Under the pieces are notes generated by a model. That model made no database searches, had not been told where the DNA came from, and saw only the letters and a list, made by a program, of their open reading frames with translations. 16,449 nt of DNA from CAYGWP01 sp964353455 (GTDB lineage Bacteria; Planctomycetota; Phycisphaerae; FEN-1346), in contig CAYGWP010000298.1 of the NCBI GenBank assembly GCA_964353455.1, positions 1-16,449 on the forward strand. Reading direction: 5' to 3'. A program made the position numbers and the translations under genes. Below are positions 6,725-13,492 of the stretch, piece after piece; positions within the stretch are counted from its first letter, which is position 1; each line of letters opens with the position of its first letter.

Positions 6725-6883
6725 GCGCGGCGGGTCTCCCGACCCGCCGCGCACATACGCAAACCTAACCCGCTCCAAAGGCCTCAGGGCACAATGTATC
6801 GACGGTTGCACCCATCGTGGGTGCAATCGCACCCATTGTGGGTACACGCGTTCTTGCGCGGCGGGTCGGGAGACCCGCCGCGC
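6725..6883. repeat. Paired-hairpin palindromic repeat, family A, copy 2
   Basis: Two hairpins with perfect 12-bp arms, GCGCGGCGGGTC and GACCCGCCGCGC, lie at 6725-6752 (loop TCCC) and 6856-6883 (loop GGGA), 103 bases apart and in inverted orientation. The arms match the first hairpin of copy 1 at 2452-2543 exactly. The element sits between convergent genes (phosphohexomutase and FAD/Fe-S oxidoreductase). A second, shorter hairpin pair is nested inside it at 6806-6845. Confidence 0.85.
6806..6845. repeat. Tandem hairpins nested in the family A repeat
   Basis: A perfect hairpin, TTGCACCCA / TCG / TGGGTGCAA (6806-6826), is followed directly by a near copy, GCACCCA / TTG / TGGGTAC (6829-6845) with one mismatch. 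They lie between the two family A hairpins. No coding potential is visible. Confidence 0.7.
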
Positions 6884-6930
6884 TGCGCTTTCGGCCGACC
6901 CGCTGCGCAGAGTATGAGACGGTTTGCAGG

Positions 6931-6950
6931 GGCGACCCCGCGCGGTCGCC
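6931..6950. repeat. GC hairpin past the oxidoreductase stop codon
   Basis: GGCGACC (6931-6937) and GGTCGCC (6944-6950) form a perfect 7-bp stem around CCGCGC. It lies 10 bases past the stop of the minus-strand FAD/Fe-S oxidoreductase. No T-tract follows on the minus strand, so it may stabilise the 3' end rather than terminate transcription. Confidence 0.5.
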
Positions 6951-6960
6951 CTCGGCGGTT

Positions 6961-9876
6961 TCAGGCATCCACCTTCGCTTCGGCCGGCGCGAGCGCCAGG
7001 GCCAGCAGTTCCATCGGGTGATAGACCGGCAGGCCGGTGCCCTGGGCAAGTTGCGTCCGGCACATGCCGCAACTCGTGACAACCGCCTCGGCCCCGGATG
7101 CGAGGATGCAGTCGAACGTTTCCCGCGCGATGGCCGCAGACACCTCAGCATTCTTCGACTTTAATCCATACGTGCCGCCCATGCCGCAGCACTTCGCGCT
7201 GGTGACCACGAACCTGGCGCCGAGCAACTTCTCGACGAGCCGCTTCGGCTCCTCGCCCCGGCCCGCCGCGCGCAGGTGGCACGGGGCGTGATATGCCAGC
7301 CGCTCCGGGAAAAGCGGCGCCGCGCCCTTTTCGGCCCCGCGCGCACGAAACAGGTGACTGTCCCTCGTTTGTGTCAGGTCCCAGAGAAGCGTGTGGATGT
7401 CGCGCGTGTGGTCGGCCACAAGGCGGGCGCGCGGATCGCCCTCCGAAATCTCCGGGTAGTCGTCCACCAGCGTCAGGACGCACGACGGGCACCCGCTCGT
7501 GATGGTGTACCCGGCCTCCGCCAGCGGCGCGAGGACCGAGAGGTTATACTCCATGTCCTTCAGGGCGCCCTTGACGTCGCCGGCCGAAATCTTCGGGATG
7601 CCGCAGCACCGCTGCGTCGGGATGACCACCTCGCACCCGACGGCCTGGAGCACCCTGAGCGCCGCCCGCGCGATGTCCGACTCGTTGAAGAGTTCGAAGC
7701 ACCCCGCGAAGTACGCCACGCTCGCCACCGTAATGGGCACTTTGATGCGGCGGCCTTCCGCGATCGGGTCGGCGGTGAACCGCGGCACGGGCGCCTGGCG
7801 ACTGATTCCACCGATGGCTTCCATCAGGCTCCGCACCGGACCCCACGAAAGGAGCGCGTTTGAGAGCGGGGCCGCCATGCTTCCCAGCCGGCCCATCGGG
7901 CGGACATTCAGAAGAATCCGCTCGCGCAAGGTCAGCCGCCCCTTGCCCGCCAGGTGCTCCTTGTGCTTCAGCACGAGGCCCGGGATGTTCACGTGGCTCG
8001 GACACTCGACCAGGCACGTCTTACAGTTATAGCACAGGTCGGCGACGGCCTTCATCTTTGCATCGGCCATGTCCTCGGGCGCGAGGTCGCCGGATATGGC
8101 GGCACGCAGCAGGCTCGCCTTGCCGCGCGGCGTGGCGACCTCATCGCCCGTCACGAGGTACACCGGGCAATACGCGCGGCAGGTGCCGCAGCCGTGGCAG
8201 CGCCCCAGTTCCGTCTGCCACGGTTCGCGGTCGAACGCCGCCCCGGTGGCAAGGGGCTTGTAGTCCGGCCCCATGCGGAGGTCATCGGTGTACAGCCCCA
8301 CAACGTCGGTGACGACCTTGCCGGGGTTGAGGACGCCGCGCGGGTCCCAGAGCGCTTTCACCTGGCGCATGACGTCATAGAGTTCGCCGAACTGGAGTTC
8401 GAGGTAGCCGCTTCGCGTCAGGCCGTCGCCGTGCTCGCAGGATATCGTGCCGCCGAGGTCCACCGTGAGGTGCGAGACGGCGTCGGCGATGCCCTTCATC
8501 CTTGCGACGTCCTCGGCCCGGCGCAGGTCCAGGAGCGGCCGGGCGTGGAGGTTGGAGTCGCCCGCGTGGCCATAGACGGCCGCCTCGACGCCGAACCGCG
8601 AGAATATCTCGCGCAGGCCGTTGATGTACGTCACGAGTTGCTTCGGCGGGACCGTCACGTCCTCGATGAAGGGCGTGATGCGGGTCGGCCCCGGCAGGCG
8701 CTGGAGTATCTGCACCGCGCGCTTGCGCACCAGCCACAGCCGCTCCTGCTCCTTCGGGTCGTACGCATCGACCGCTCCGAATGCGAGTTTCAGTTCGTCG
8801 AGAATCCTCCGCCGGACCGCCGCTATCGACGTCTCGTTCGCCTTCCGGTCGTCCGTCAGGAACTCGACCAGCAGGACCGTGTCGGCCTCCTTCGGAAGGT
8901 ACTCCTTCGGCACGCTGCCGTCGGTCCGGACGATGTCGAGGAAGTGCCGCTCCATGATCTCGCATGCGCTGGGGCCCAGGGCGAGGATCGGGGCCACCGC
9001 CTCACCGGCGCTCTGGAGGTCCCTGAACCACAGGAGCACGCTGGCCCGCTCTCGCGGCTTCGAGACCGCACGCAGGCCCGCCTGGACGACGACCGCCAGC
9101 GTCCCCTCCGACCCGACCACGAGGCGCGTCAGGTCGAACGTGCCGTCGCGCATCACCTCGAAGAGGTTGTACCCGGCGGAATTCTTGCTGGTGTGCGGCC
9201 GGCGGCTGCGGATGAGTTCCGCGTTCTCGCGCACCAGGCGCCGCGTGCCCGTGGCGATGCGCGAAAGGAGGTCGCCGCGCATCTCCATCGCGGCAAGGCG
9301 CGGGTCCGACTCCGCCATCGGTTCAAGGCGGACCTTCGACCCGTCCTCCAGGACCACGTCGAGCCACGCCACGTAGTCCTTCATCGACCCGTAACGGATG
9401 CCGCGGCTGCCGGAGGCGTTGTTGCCGAGGTTCCCGCCGATCGTGCAGAACGGCTCGCTCGATGGGTCCGGGCCGAGCATCAGCCCGTGCGGCGCGAGGG
9501 CCTCGTTCACCTGCCCCGTGACGGCCCCCGGCTGGACGCGGACGAGTTTCTCCGCCGCATCGATCCCCAGCACCTGGTTCATGTACTTCGTGAAATCCAG
9601 GACTATGCCGCGCCCCAGCGCCTGGCCGCACAGGCCCGACCCTGCCCCGCGCGGGATGATCGGGACGCCGAGTTCCACCGCCGCCTTGACGGCCGTCTCG
9701 ACATCCGATGTATCCTTCGGCACAACCACCGCCAGCGGCATGATCTTGTAGATGCATGCGGCCGTCGCGTACGCCGTCAGGCTGAATCGGTCCGTCAGGA
9801 GGTCGCCCGCGATGCGGCCCTTGAGCGCCGCCCCGACGGCCTCGGACGTCACCTTCACCCCCGCCACGTTGACCAT
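6961..9876 (-). CDS. FAD-linked oxidase fused to 4Fe-4S/CCG oxidoreductase (D-lactate or D-2-hydroxyacid dehydrogenase type)
   Basis: The 971-residue protein fuses a GlcD-like half to a GlpC-like half. The N-terminal FAD-binding domain (about 45-190) contains PRGAGSGLCG and IGGNLGNNASGSRGIRYGS. A FAD-linked oxidase C-terminal domain follows to about 535. Two ferredoxin-type motifs follow: C560-C563-C566-C570 and C615-C618-C621-C625. Two cysteine-rich CCG domains come next, with CC at 757-758 and 896-897. YdiJ and related D-lactate/D-2-hydroxyglutarate dehydrogenases share this design. It should oxidise a D-2-hydroxyacid and pass electrons through Fe-S clusters to a membrane or flavoprotein acceptor. 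The ATG at 9876 has AGGGA just upstream. It is divergent from the two sulfur-transfer genes, whose promoter overlaps its own. The exact substrate is not determinable. Confidence 0.92.
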   Translation of the reverse strand: MVNVAGVKVTSEAVGAALKGRIAGDLLTDRFSLTAYATAACIYKIMPLAVVVPKDTSDVETAVKAAVELGVPIIPRGAGSGLCGQALGRGIVLDFTKYMNQVLGIDAAEKLVRVQPGAVTGQVNEALAPHGLMLGPDPSSEPFCTIGGNLGNNASGSRGIRYGSMKDYVAWLDVVLEDGSKVRLEPMAESDPRLAAMEMRGDLLSRIATGTRRLVRENAELIRSRRPHTSKNSAGYNLFEVMRDGTFDLTRLVVGSEGTLAVVVQAGLRAVSKPRERASVLLWFRDLQSAGEAVAPILALGPSACEIMERHFLDIVRTDGSVPKEYLPKEADTVLLVEFLTDDRKANETSIAAVRRRILDELKLAFGAVDAYDPKEQERLWLVRKRAVQILQRLPGPTRITPFIEDVTVPPKQLVTYINGLREIFSRFGVEAAVYGHAGDSNLHARPLLDLRRAEDVARMKGIADAVSHLTVDLGGTISCEHGDGLTRSGYLELQFGELYDVMRQVKALWDPRGVLNPGKVVTDVVGLYTDDLRMGPDYKPLATGAAFDREPWQTELGRCHGCGTCRAYCPVYLVTGDEVATPRGKASLLRAAISGDLAPEDMADAKMKAVADLCYNCKTCLVECPSHVNIPGLVLKHKEHLAGKGRLTLRERILLNVRPMGRLGSMAAPLSNALLSWGPVRSLMEAIGGISRQAPVPRFTADPIAEGRRIKVPITVASVAYFAGCFELFNESDIARAALRVLQAVGCEVVIPTQRCCGIPKISAGDVKGALKDMEYNLSVLAPLAEAGYTITSGCPSCVLTLVDDYPEISEGDPRARLVADHTRDIHTLLWDLTQTRDSHLFRARGAEKGAAPLFPERLAYHAPCHLRAAGRGEEPKRLVEKLLGARFVVTSAKCCGMGGTYGLKSKNAEVSAAIARETFDCILASGAEAVVTSCGMCRTQLAQGTGLPVYHPMELLALALAPAEAKVDA

Positions 9877-9887
9877 GCTGTCCCTGC

Positions 9888-9916
9888 TTGATTCCCCGGT
9901 AGCCAGGACATACTAT
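9888..9916 (+). promoter_or_regulatory. Promoter of the MnmA/ThiI-like gene and larE
   Basis: TTGATT (9888-9893), a 17-base spacer and TACTAT (9911-9916) form a sigma-70-type promoter. Its -35 is the same hexamer as at 4263 and 14295. Transcription would start near 9923, 27 bases before the ATG at 9950. Confidence 0.6.
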
Positions 9917-9938
9917 ACGCCGCGGTTCTGGAATACAA
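9910..9938 (-). promoter_or_regulatory. Possible promoter of the FAD/4Fe-4S oxidoreductase
   Basis: On the minus strand, TTGTAT (9933-9938), a 17-base spacer and TAGTAT (9910-9915) fit a sigma-70 promoter. TATAGT two bases upstream is an alternative -10 at shorter spacing. The -10 box occupies almost the same bases as the rightward -10 at 9911-9916, so the two promoters would compete for polymerase. Confidence 0.45.
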
Positions 9939-9949
9939 GGCGAGCGCGA

Positions 9950-11044
9950 ATGGCGAAGGCAATCGGGTGTCTGTCGGGCGGGCTGGACTCGACCCTGGCG
10001 GTCGCGCTCATTCAGCGCCTCGGCATCGAGGTGGTCGCCTTCCACGTCCTGCACCTGTGGCATGCCCTGCCCCTTGTGCCCGGCGCGAAGCCCCGCGCGG
10101 TGCGGGCGGCCGAGGACCTCGGCTGCCGTTGCGTGACCGTCGATGCCACGGAGGCCGACCTCGAACTCGTTCAGCACCCAAAGTTCGGCCTGGGAAAGCG
10201 GATGAACCCGTGCATCGACTGCCGCATCTGGTCGCTTCTGCGGGCACGCGAACTCATGGAGGCCGAGGGCGCCGCCTTCGTCTTCACGGGCGAGGTCCTC
10301 GGCCAGCGGCCCATGTCGCAGAACCGCGGCGCCATGAACCTCATTGAGCGCGAGGCCGGCCTGACGGACATGCTCCTCAGGCCCCTGTCGGCCCAACTCC
10401 TCCCGCCCATCAAGGCCGAGCGCGACGGCATCATCGACCGCGCGAAACTCCTCGCCTTCCGCGGCCGCACGCGAAAGCCCCAGATGGCACTGGCCGCAGA
10501 GTTCGGAATCACAGATTACCCCTCGCCCGCCGGCGGATGCCTCGTCACCGACCCCGCGTTCGCATTTCGGCTGAAGGAACTTCTGACGCACGGCAAGCCG
10601 CGCGTGGCCGATGTGGAACTCCTCAAGGTGGGCCGCCACTTCCGCCTCGACGATGGGACCCTCCTCGTCATGGGCCGGAGCGCCGAAGATTGTCAACTCC
10701 TGGACCGGCTCTTCGAGCCCGGCGACGTGCGGATCGAGGCCGCTAGTCTCCCCGGGCCGACCACGCTCCTCAGGGGCACGCCGAGCGATGAAAACATCGG
10801 CGCCGCGGCGGCGCTCACGCTGCGGTATATTAAGAAACTATCTCAGAACTGTGGCACGCCCGCCCTCGGGCGTGCAAATTGCCGAGAATCTGCACAGCCG
10901 AGGGCGGCTGTGCCACACAACAGCCCGCCGGGCGTACGGGTGGCGCTCAAGGTCGCCCCGGTGGGCGGCGAGGCGCGGACCATCGAAGCGGTCGCCGCCG
11001 ACGACGCCGAGGCCCGCAGGTGGATCATCTCTCCGGAGAAATAG
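9950..11044 (+). CDS. PP-loop ATPase, MnmA/ThiI-like tRNA-thiolation protein
   Basis: The 364-residue protein starts MAKAIGCLSGGLDSTLAV; SGGLDS at 9-14 is the ATP-pyrophosphatase PP-loop. Cys88 and Cys91 (NPCIDCR) and Cys197 (PAGGC) are candidate sulfur-handling or Fe-S-binding residues, as in MnmA/TrmU and ThiI relatives that adenylate and thiolate tRNA uridine. No THUMP domain is present. The ATG at 9950 is chosen because the longer frame from TTG 9752 runs through the divergent oxidoreductase and the promoter. Residues about 300-325 are encoded by a palindromic repeat inserted in frame; normal-looking sequence resumes after it. Its stop overlaps the larE start by one base (TAGTG), so the two are coupled. 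The exact tRNA position modified is unknown. Confidence 0.8.
   Translation: MAKAIGCLSGGLDSTLAVALIQRLGIEVVAFHVLHLWHALPLVPGAKPRAVRAAEDLGCRCVTVDATEADLELVQHPKFGLGKRMNPCIDCRIWSLLRARELMEAEGAAFVFTGEVLGQRPMSQNRGAMNLIEREAGLTDMLLRPLSAQLLPPIKAERDGIIDRAKLLAFRGRTRKPQMALAAEFGITDYPSPAGGCLVTDPAFAFRLKELLTHGKPRVADVELLKVGRHFRLDDGTLLVMGRSAEDCQLLDRLFEPGDVRIEAASLPGPTTLLRGTPSDENIGAAAALTLRYIKKLSQNCGTPALGRANCRESAQPRAAVPHNSPPGVRVALKVAPVGGEARTIEAVAADDAEARRWIISPEK
10850..10917. repeat. Paired-hairpin palindromic repeat, family B, inside a coding region
   Basis: Outer arms TGTGGCAC (10850-10857) and GTGCCACA (10910-10917) enclose two perfect 9-bp hairpins. The first is GCACGCCCG / CCCT / CGGGCGTGC (10854-10875). The second is GCACAGCCG / AGGG / CGGCTGTGC (10892-10913). 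The loops CCCT and AGGG are complementary. A second copy lies in an intergenic region at 11989-12075. This one lies inside the MnmA/ThiI-like gene and is read through in frame. Confidence 0.85.
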
Positions 11045-11877
11045 TGGCCAAGCAAGCGGCTGACAACACGGACCTGGCGGCCAAGCGGAAACGCATGGAG
11101 GCGATCCTCAAGGAACTCTCGTCCGTCGCCATCGCGTTTTCGGGCGGCGTGGATTCCACGCTTCTTGTGGCCGAGGCGCGGCGGGTCCTGGGGCGCGACA
11201 ACGTCCTGGCCGTCACCGCCAGCAGCGAGACGTACATTCCGAGCGAACTGGCGGAGGCGAAGGCGCTGGCGGCGCGGCTCGACGTGCGGCACGAAATCAT
11301 CGAGACGCGGGAACTCGACGTCGAGCATTTCCGCGACAATCCCCCCAACCGCTGCTACTACTGCAAGAAGGAACTCATGGAGCGGATCATCGTCATCGCC
11401 CGCGAGCGCGGCCTTGCCGCCGTCTGCGACGGCGCGAACGCCGACGACACGAAGGCCTGGCGACCGGGACTCCGGGCCGCCGCCGAACTCGGCGTACGCA
11501 GTCCCTTGAAGGAGGCGGGCCTCGCGAAGGACGATGTGAGGGCGATCTCACGCGAACTCGGCCTCCCCACCTGGAACCGCCCCGCCATGGCGTGCCTCGC
11601 GAGCCGGTTCCCGTACGGTAGGCGCCTCACGGCCGAGGCGTTCGAGCGGGTTGCCGCAGCCGAGGACGTCCTGCGGAAACTCGGCTTCGTCGGTTTCCGC
11701 GTCCGCGATCACGACACGGTCGCGCGGATCGAGGTCGCCCCGGCCGACATCTCCAAGGCCGCGGGCGAACTCCGCGACCGCATCGCCCACGACCTCAAGG
11801 CCCTCGGCTACGCCTACGTCGCGCTTGACCTCGAAGGCTACCGCCCCGGCGCGATGGACGAGGTGCTCGGTAAGTAA
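11044..11877 (+). CDS. larE: LarE, ATP-dependent sulfur transferase for nickel-pincer cofactor synthesis
   Basis: The 277-residue protein has the PP-loop SGGVDS at 33-38, a CYYC pair (C104, C107) after NPPNR, and the ACLASRFPYG motif with C184. LarE adenylates pyridinium-3,5-biscarboxylate mononucleotide and delivers sulfur to make the nickel-pincer nucleotide used by lactate racemase and related enzymes. C184 matches the position of the sacrificial cysteine in lactobacillar LarE. Together with the CxxC pair it could instead hold a 4Fe-4S cluster that carries the sulfur, as described for LarE of the Thermotoga type. Start GTG 11044 overlaps the previous stop by one base and has GGAG at 11034-11037. 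No larA, larB or larC is in the window. The family call is firm; the sulfur mechanism is inferred. Confidence 0.92.
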   Translation: MAKQAADNTDLAAKRKRMEAILKELSSVAIAFSGGVDSTLLVAEARRVLGRDNVLAVTASSETYIPSELAEAKALAARLDVRHEIIETRELDVEHFRDNPPNRCYYCKKELMERIIVIARERGLAAVCDGANADDTKAWRPGLRAAAELGVRSPLKEAGLAKDDVRAISRELGLPTWNRPAMACLASRFPYGRRLTAEAFERVAAAEDVLRKLGFVGFRVRDHDTVARIEVAPADISKAAGELRDRIAHDLKALGYAYVALDLEGYRPGAMDEVLGK

Positions 11878-11897
11878 GCCTCAAAGGGGCGTCTGTG

Positions 11898-12198
11898 AGT
11901 AGCCACGCGGCGCAAGCCCGTGGAACCGTTGCCGTTGCCGTTGCCGTCAGGCCCGCAGGGCCGTCTGTCAGAGCGTGTATGAAAACCCTGTGGCTCAGCC
12001 GCCCTCGGCTGAGCGCCTCGTGTCGGCGACAGGCTTTGCCGCCGGAATTGCACACCCGAGGGCGGGTGTGCCACATGGCCCAGGCGGTTCTCATACATGT
12101 TCTAAGTAGCCACGCGGCGCAAGCCCGTGGAACCGTTGCCGTTGCCGTCAGGCCCGCAGGGCCGTCTGTCAGTAGCCACGCGGCGCAAGCCCGTGGAA
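11898..12198. repeat. Tandem REP-like units beginning GTAG plus hairpin
   Basis: A unit of about 70 bp occurs at 11898-11971 and again at 12105-12172. A third, partial copy at 12171-12198 forms part of the left end of the transposase element. Each unit starts AGTAG, then a hairpin (CCACG, then GGC-GCAA-GCC, then CGTGG, with one bulged C). Next come GTTGCC hexamers (three in copy 1, two in copy 2), a GGCCC-GCA-GGGCC hairpin, and GTCTGTCAG. A GTAG before a bulged hairpin is the layout of REP sequences recognised by RAYT transposases. This 390-bp gap holds no gene. Confidence 0.8.
11977..12096. repeat. Paired-hairpin palindromic repeat, family B, second copy with extra outer arms
   Basis: Hairpins GCTCAGCCG / CCCT / CGGCTGAGC (11993-12014) and GCACACCCG / AGGG / CGGGTGTGC (12050-12071) lie within TGTGGC (11989-11994) and GCCACA (12070-12075). 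Further arms, GTATGAAAACC (11977-11987) and GGTTCTCATAC (12086-12096), pair with one mismatch. The element separates two copies of the GTAG-type unit, as if inserted between them. Confidence 0.8.
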
Positions 12199-12844
12199 AG
12201 ATGGAGTATGCACCATGTTTATGTTTCTGTTGTTGTTTTAAGCCCCGGCGGGGGCGTCTGAGAACCGTCAATCCCAGACGTGTTGCGGGTCGAACTGGAC
12301 GCCATGGCGTTTCAGAAGCGCCGTGAACTCCTCCTCAAACGTCTGCCGCTTGTGGTGCTCCGCTTGACCCCCGATGTACGCAATCACCTTCTCCGCGTTC
12401 GACTGACTTACGCTGAACACGCCGTATCCCACCTGCCACGCGAAATCGGCCGACTCCGTAAAGGTCTTGTGGACCCACCCCGACGACAGGCTCTTCCACT
12501 TAGCCAGGATCTCGCCGACAGCAAGGTCTGTCCCGATCGACAAGAGACCGTGAAGATGATTGTCGGTGCCGCCAATTGTGAGCGCGCGGCCGAATTCCTT
12601 GCGCGCCACGCCGCTCATGTACTCGTACAGCCGTACGCGAAACGGTTCTTGAATCAACGGCCGCCGGTCCTTGGTGCTGAACACGACGTGTAGCAGGATA
12701 TTGGAGTACGTGTGCCCCATGCGCGGTCCTTTCAATCGCCCCCGAAGGGGCTCCCACAAATAACAACAGAAACAAACCTGTCGCTTGCATCATCCGTTCC
12801 ACGGGCTGGCGCACCGTGGCTACTGACACACGGCCCTGCGGGCC
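12151..12844. mobile_element. RAYT/IS200-like element with long imperfect inverted repeats
   Basis: A Y1 transposase gene is enclosed by imperfect inverted repeats of about 106 bp: 12151-12256 on the left and 12737-12844 on the right. Each end holds the same landmarks in order from outside in: GGCCCGCAGGGCC, GTCTGTCAG or GTGTGTCAG, GTAGCCACG with a CCCGTGGAA hairpin, TTTCTGTTGTT, and a GCCCC/GGGGC hairpin (12242-12255 and 12738-12751). Classical IS200 elements have short subterminal hairpins rather than long inverted repeats, so this looks like a transposase captured between opposed REP units. The element ends 15 bases from the lemA stop. Exact boundaries and target duplication are not visible. 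Confidence 0.75.
12268..12720 (-). CDS. Y1 (HUH) transposase, IS200-like / REP-associated
   Basis: The 150-residue protein begins MGHTYSNILLHVVFSTKDRRPLI, typical of the Y1 transposase family. His55 and His57 (NHLHGL) form the HUH metal site. Tyr115 in AYIGGQAEHH is the likely nucleophile that attacks single-stranded DNA, and GYGVFSVSQSN (98-108) is a family hallmark. The ATG at 12720 is preferred over a longer in-frame start because AAAGGA lies a few bases upstream. The gene appears intact. It lies between inverted REP-like ends and next to tandem GTAG units, so it is a good candidate for the enzyme that spread them. Single-copy RAYTs are often domesticated; which type this is cannot be told from one locus. 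Confidence 0.88.
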   Translation of the reverse strand: MGHTYSNILLHVVFSTKDRRPLIQEPFRVRLYEYMSGVARKEFGRALTIGGTDNHLHGLLSIGTDLAVGEILAKWKSLSSGWVHKTFTESADFAWQVGYGVFSVSQSNAEKVIAYIGGQAEHHKRQTFEEEFTALLKRHGVQFDPQHVWD

Positions 12845-12859
12845 TAAAATAACGACACA

Positions 12860-13492
12860 TCAGGGGCGCTGCCCGCCGCCGAGATCGACCGTCGGGGCGG
12901 CGCGCTCGATGGCGGCGTCTATCTCGAAGAACTCGGCCGTCTCGAAGCGGAACATGCTCGCCATGACGTTCGTCGGGAACATCTCGCAGCGGTTGTTGTA
13001 GTCGCGGACGTTGGCGTTGTAGAACCGCCGGGACGCCTGGATGCGGTCCTCCGTCTCCGTCAACTGGTTCTGGAGGGCCAGGAAGTTCCGGCTCGCCTTA
13101 AGGTCCGGGTACCGCTCGACGACCGCGAAGAGTTGCTTCAGGGACCCGACCAAAGCGTTTTCATCCTTGGCCTGCGATGCAGGGGACCCGGTGGAAGCGA
13201 CCGCCCGCGTCCGGGCCTCGGTCACCTGCTCAAGCACGGCCCGCTCGTGGGCGGCGTAGCCCTTGACGGTCTCGACGAGATTCGGTATGAGGTCGTACCG
13301 GCGCTTCAGTTCCGTGTCGATGCCCGACCAACTCTCGCGTACATGGTTGCGGCCGCTGACCAGGCTGTTGTACATGCCTACGACGATGATGATCGGCACG
13401 ATGAGGACCACCACCGCGCAGATGCAGAGCGGCAGCCCCGCCACTTCGACCGGAGCCATGATCGCCAGACTTATCGGGACGATTGGATTCAC
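12860..13492 (-). CDS. lemA: LemA family protein
   Basis: The 210-residue protein has one N-terminal membrane helix (about 18-40, rich in Val and Ile). The LemA signature follows: GMYNSLVSGRNHVRESWSGID, then KRRYDLIPNLVETVKGYAAHE near 63-83. It ends with a YNNRCEMFPTNVMASMF-like segment and a FFEI stretch. LemA proteins are helical-bundle proteins anchored in the inner membrane; their function is poorly defined. Start GTG 13492 overlaps the stop of the upstream gene by 4 bp (GTGA) and has GGAGG six bases ahead, so the two are translated together. The RAYT element ends immediately downstream of its stop. Confidence 0.93.
   Translation of the reverse strand: MNPIVPISLAIMAPVEVAGLPLCICAVVVLIVPIIIVVGMYNSLVSGRNHVRESWSGIDTELKRRYDLIPNLVETVKGYAAHERAVLEQVTEARTRAVASTGSPASQAKDENALVGSLKQLFAVVERYPDLKASRNFLALQNQLTETEDRIQASRRFYNANVRDYNNRCEMFPTNVMASMFRFETAEFFEIDAAIERAAPTVDLGGGQRP

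Noticed and set aside
5344..6762. 472-residue minus-strand open frame opposite the phosphohexomutase
   Set aside because: It is an antisense shadow of a strongly conserved enzyme, with biased composition and no recognisable domain.
7954..9891. 645-residue plus-strand open frame opposite the FAD/4Fe-4S oxidoreductase
   Set aside because: It is antisense to a gene with intact motifs over its full length. Its own product is Arg/Ala/Val-rich with no family signature, as expected from GC-rich codon structure.
9752..9949. Long N-terminal extension of the MnmA/ThiI-like protein
   Set aside because: It would overlap the start of the divergent oxidoreductase and run through the promoter. The PP-loop lies directly after the ATG at 9950, as in the family.
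9323..10696. 457-residue minus-strand open frame spanning the divergent promoter region
   Set aside because: It covers parts of two well-supported genes and the intergenic promoters. Its product has no recognisable domain.
10879..11043. Longer larE start inside the upstream gene
   Set aside because: It would begin within the palindromic insertion. GTG 11044 has GGAG and the one-base overlap typical of coupled genes.
11898..12198. CRISPR array
   Set aside because: The units are about 70 bp, contain internal hairpins, differ by hexamer number, and are not separated by unique spacers of uniform length. No cas genes are present.
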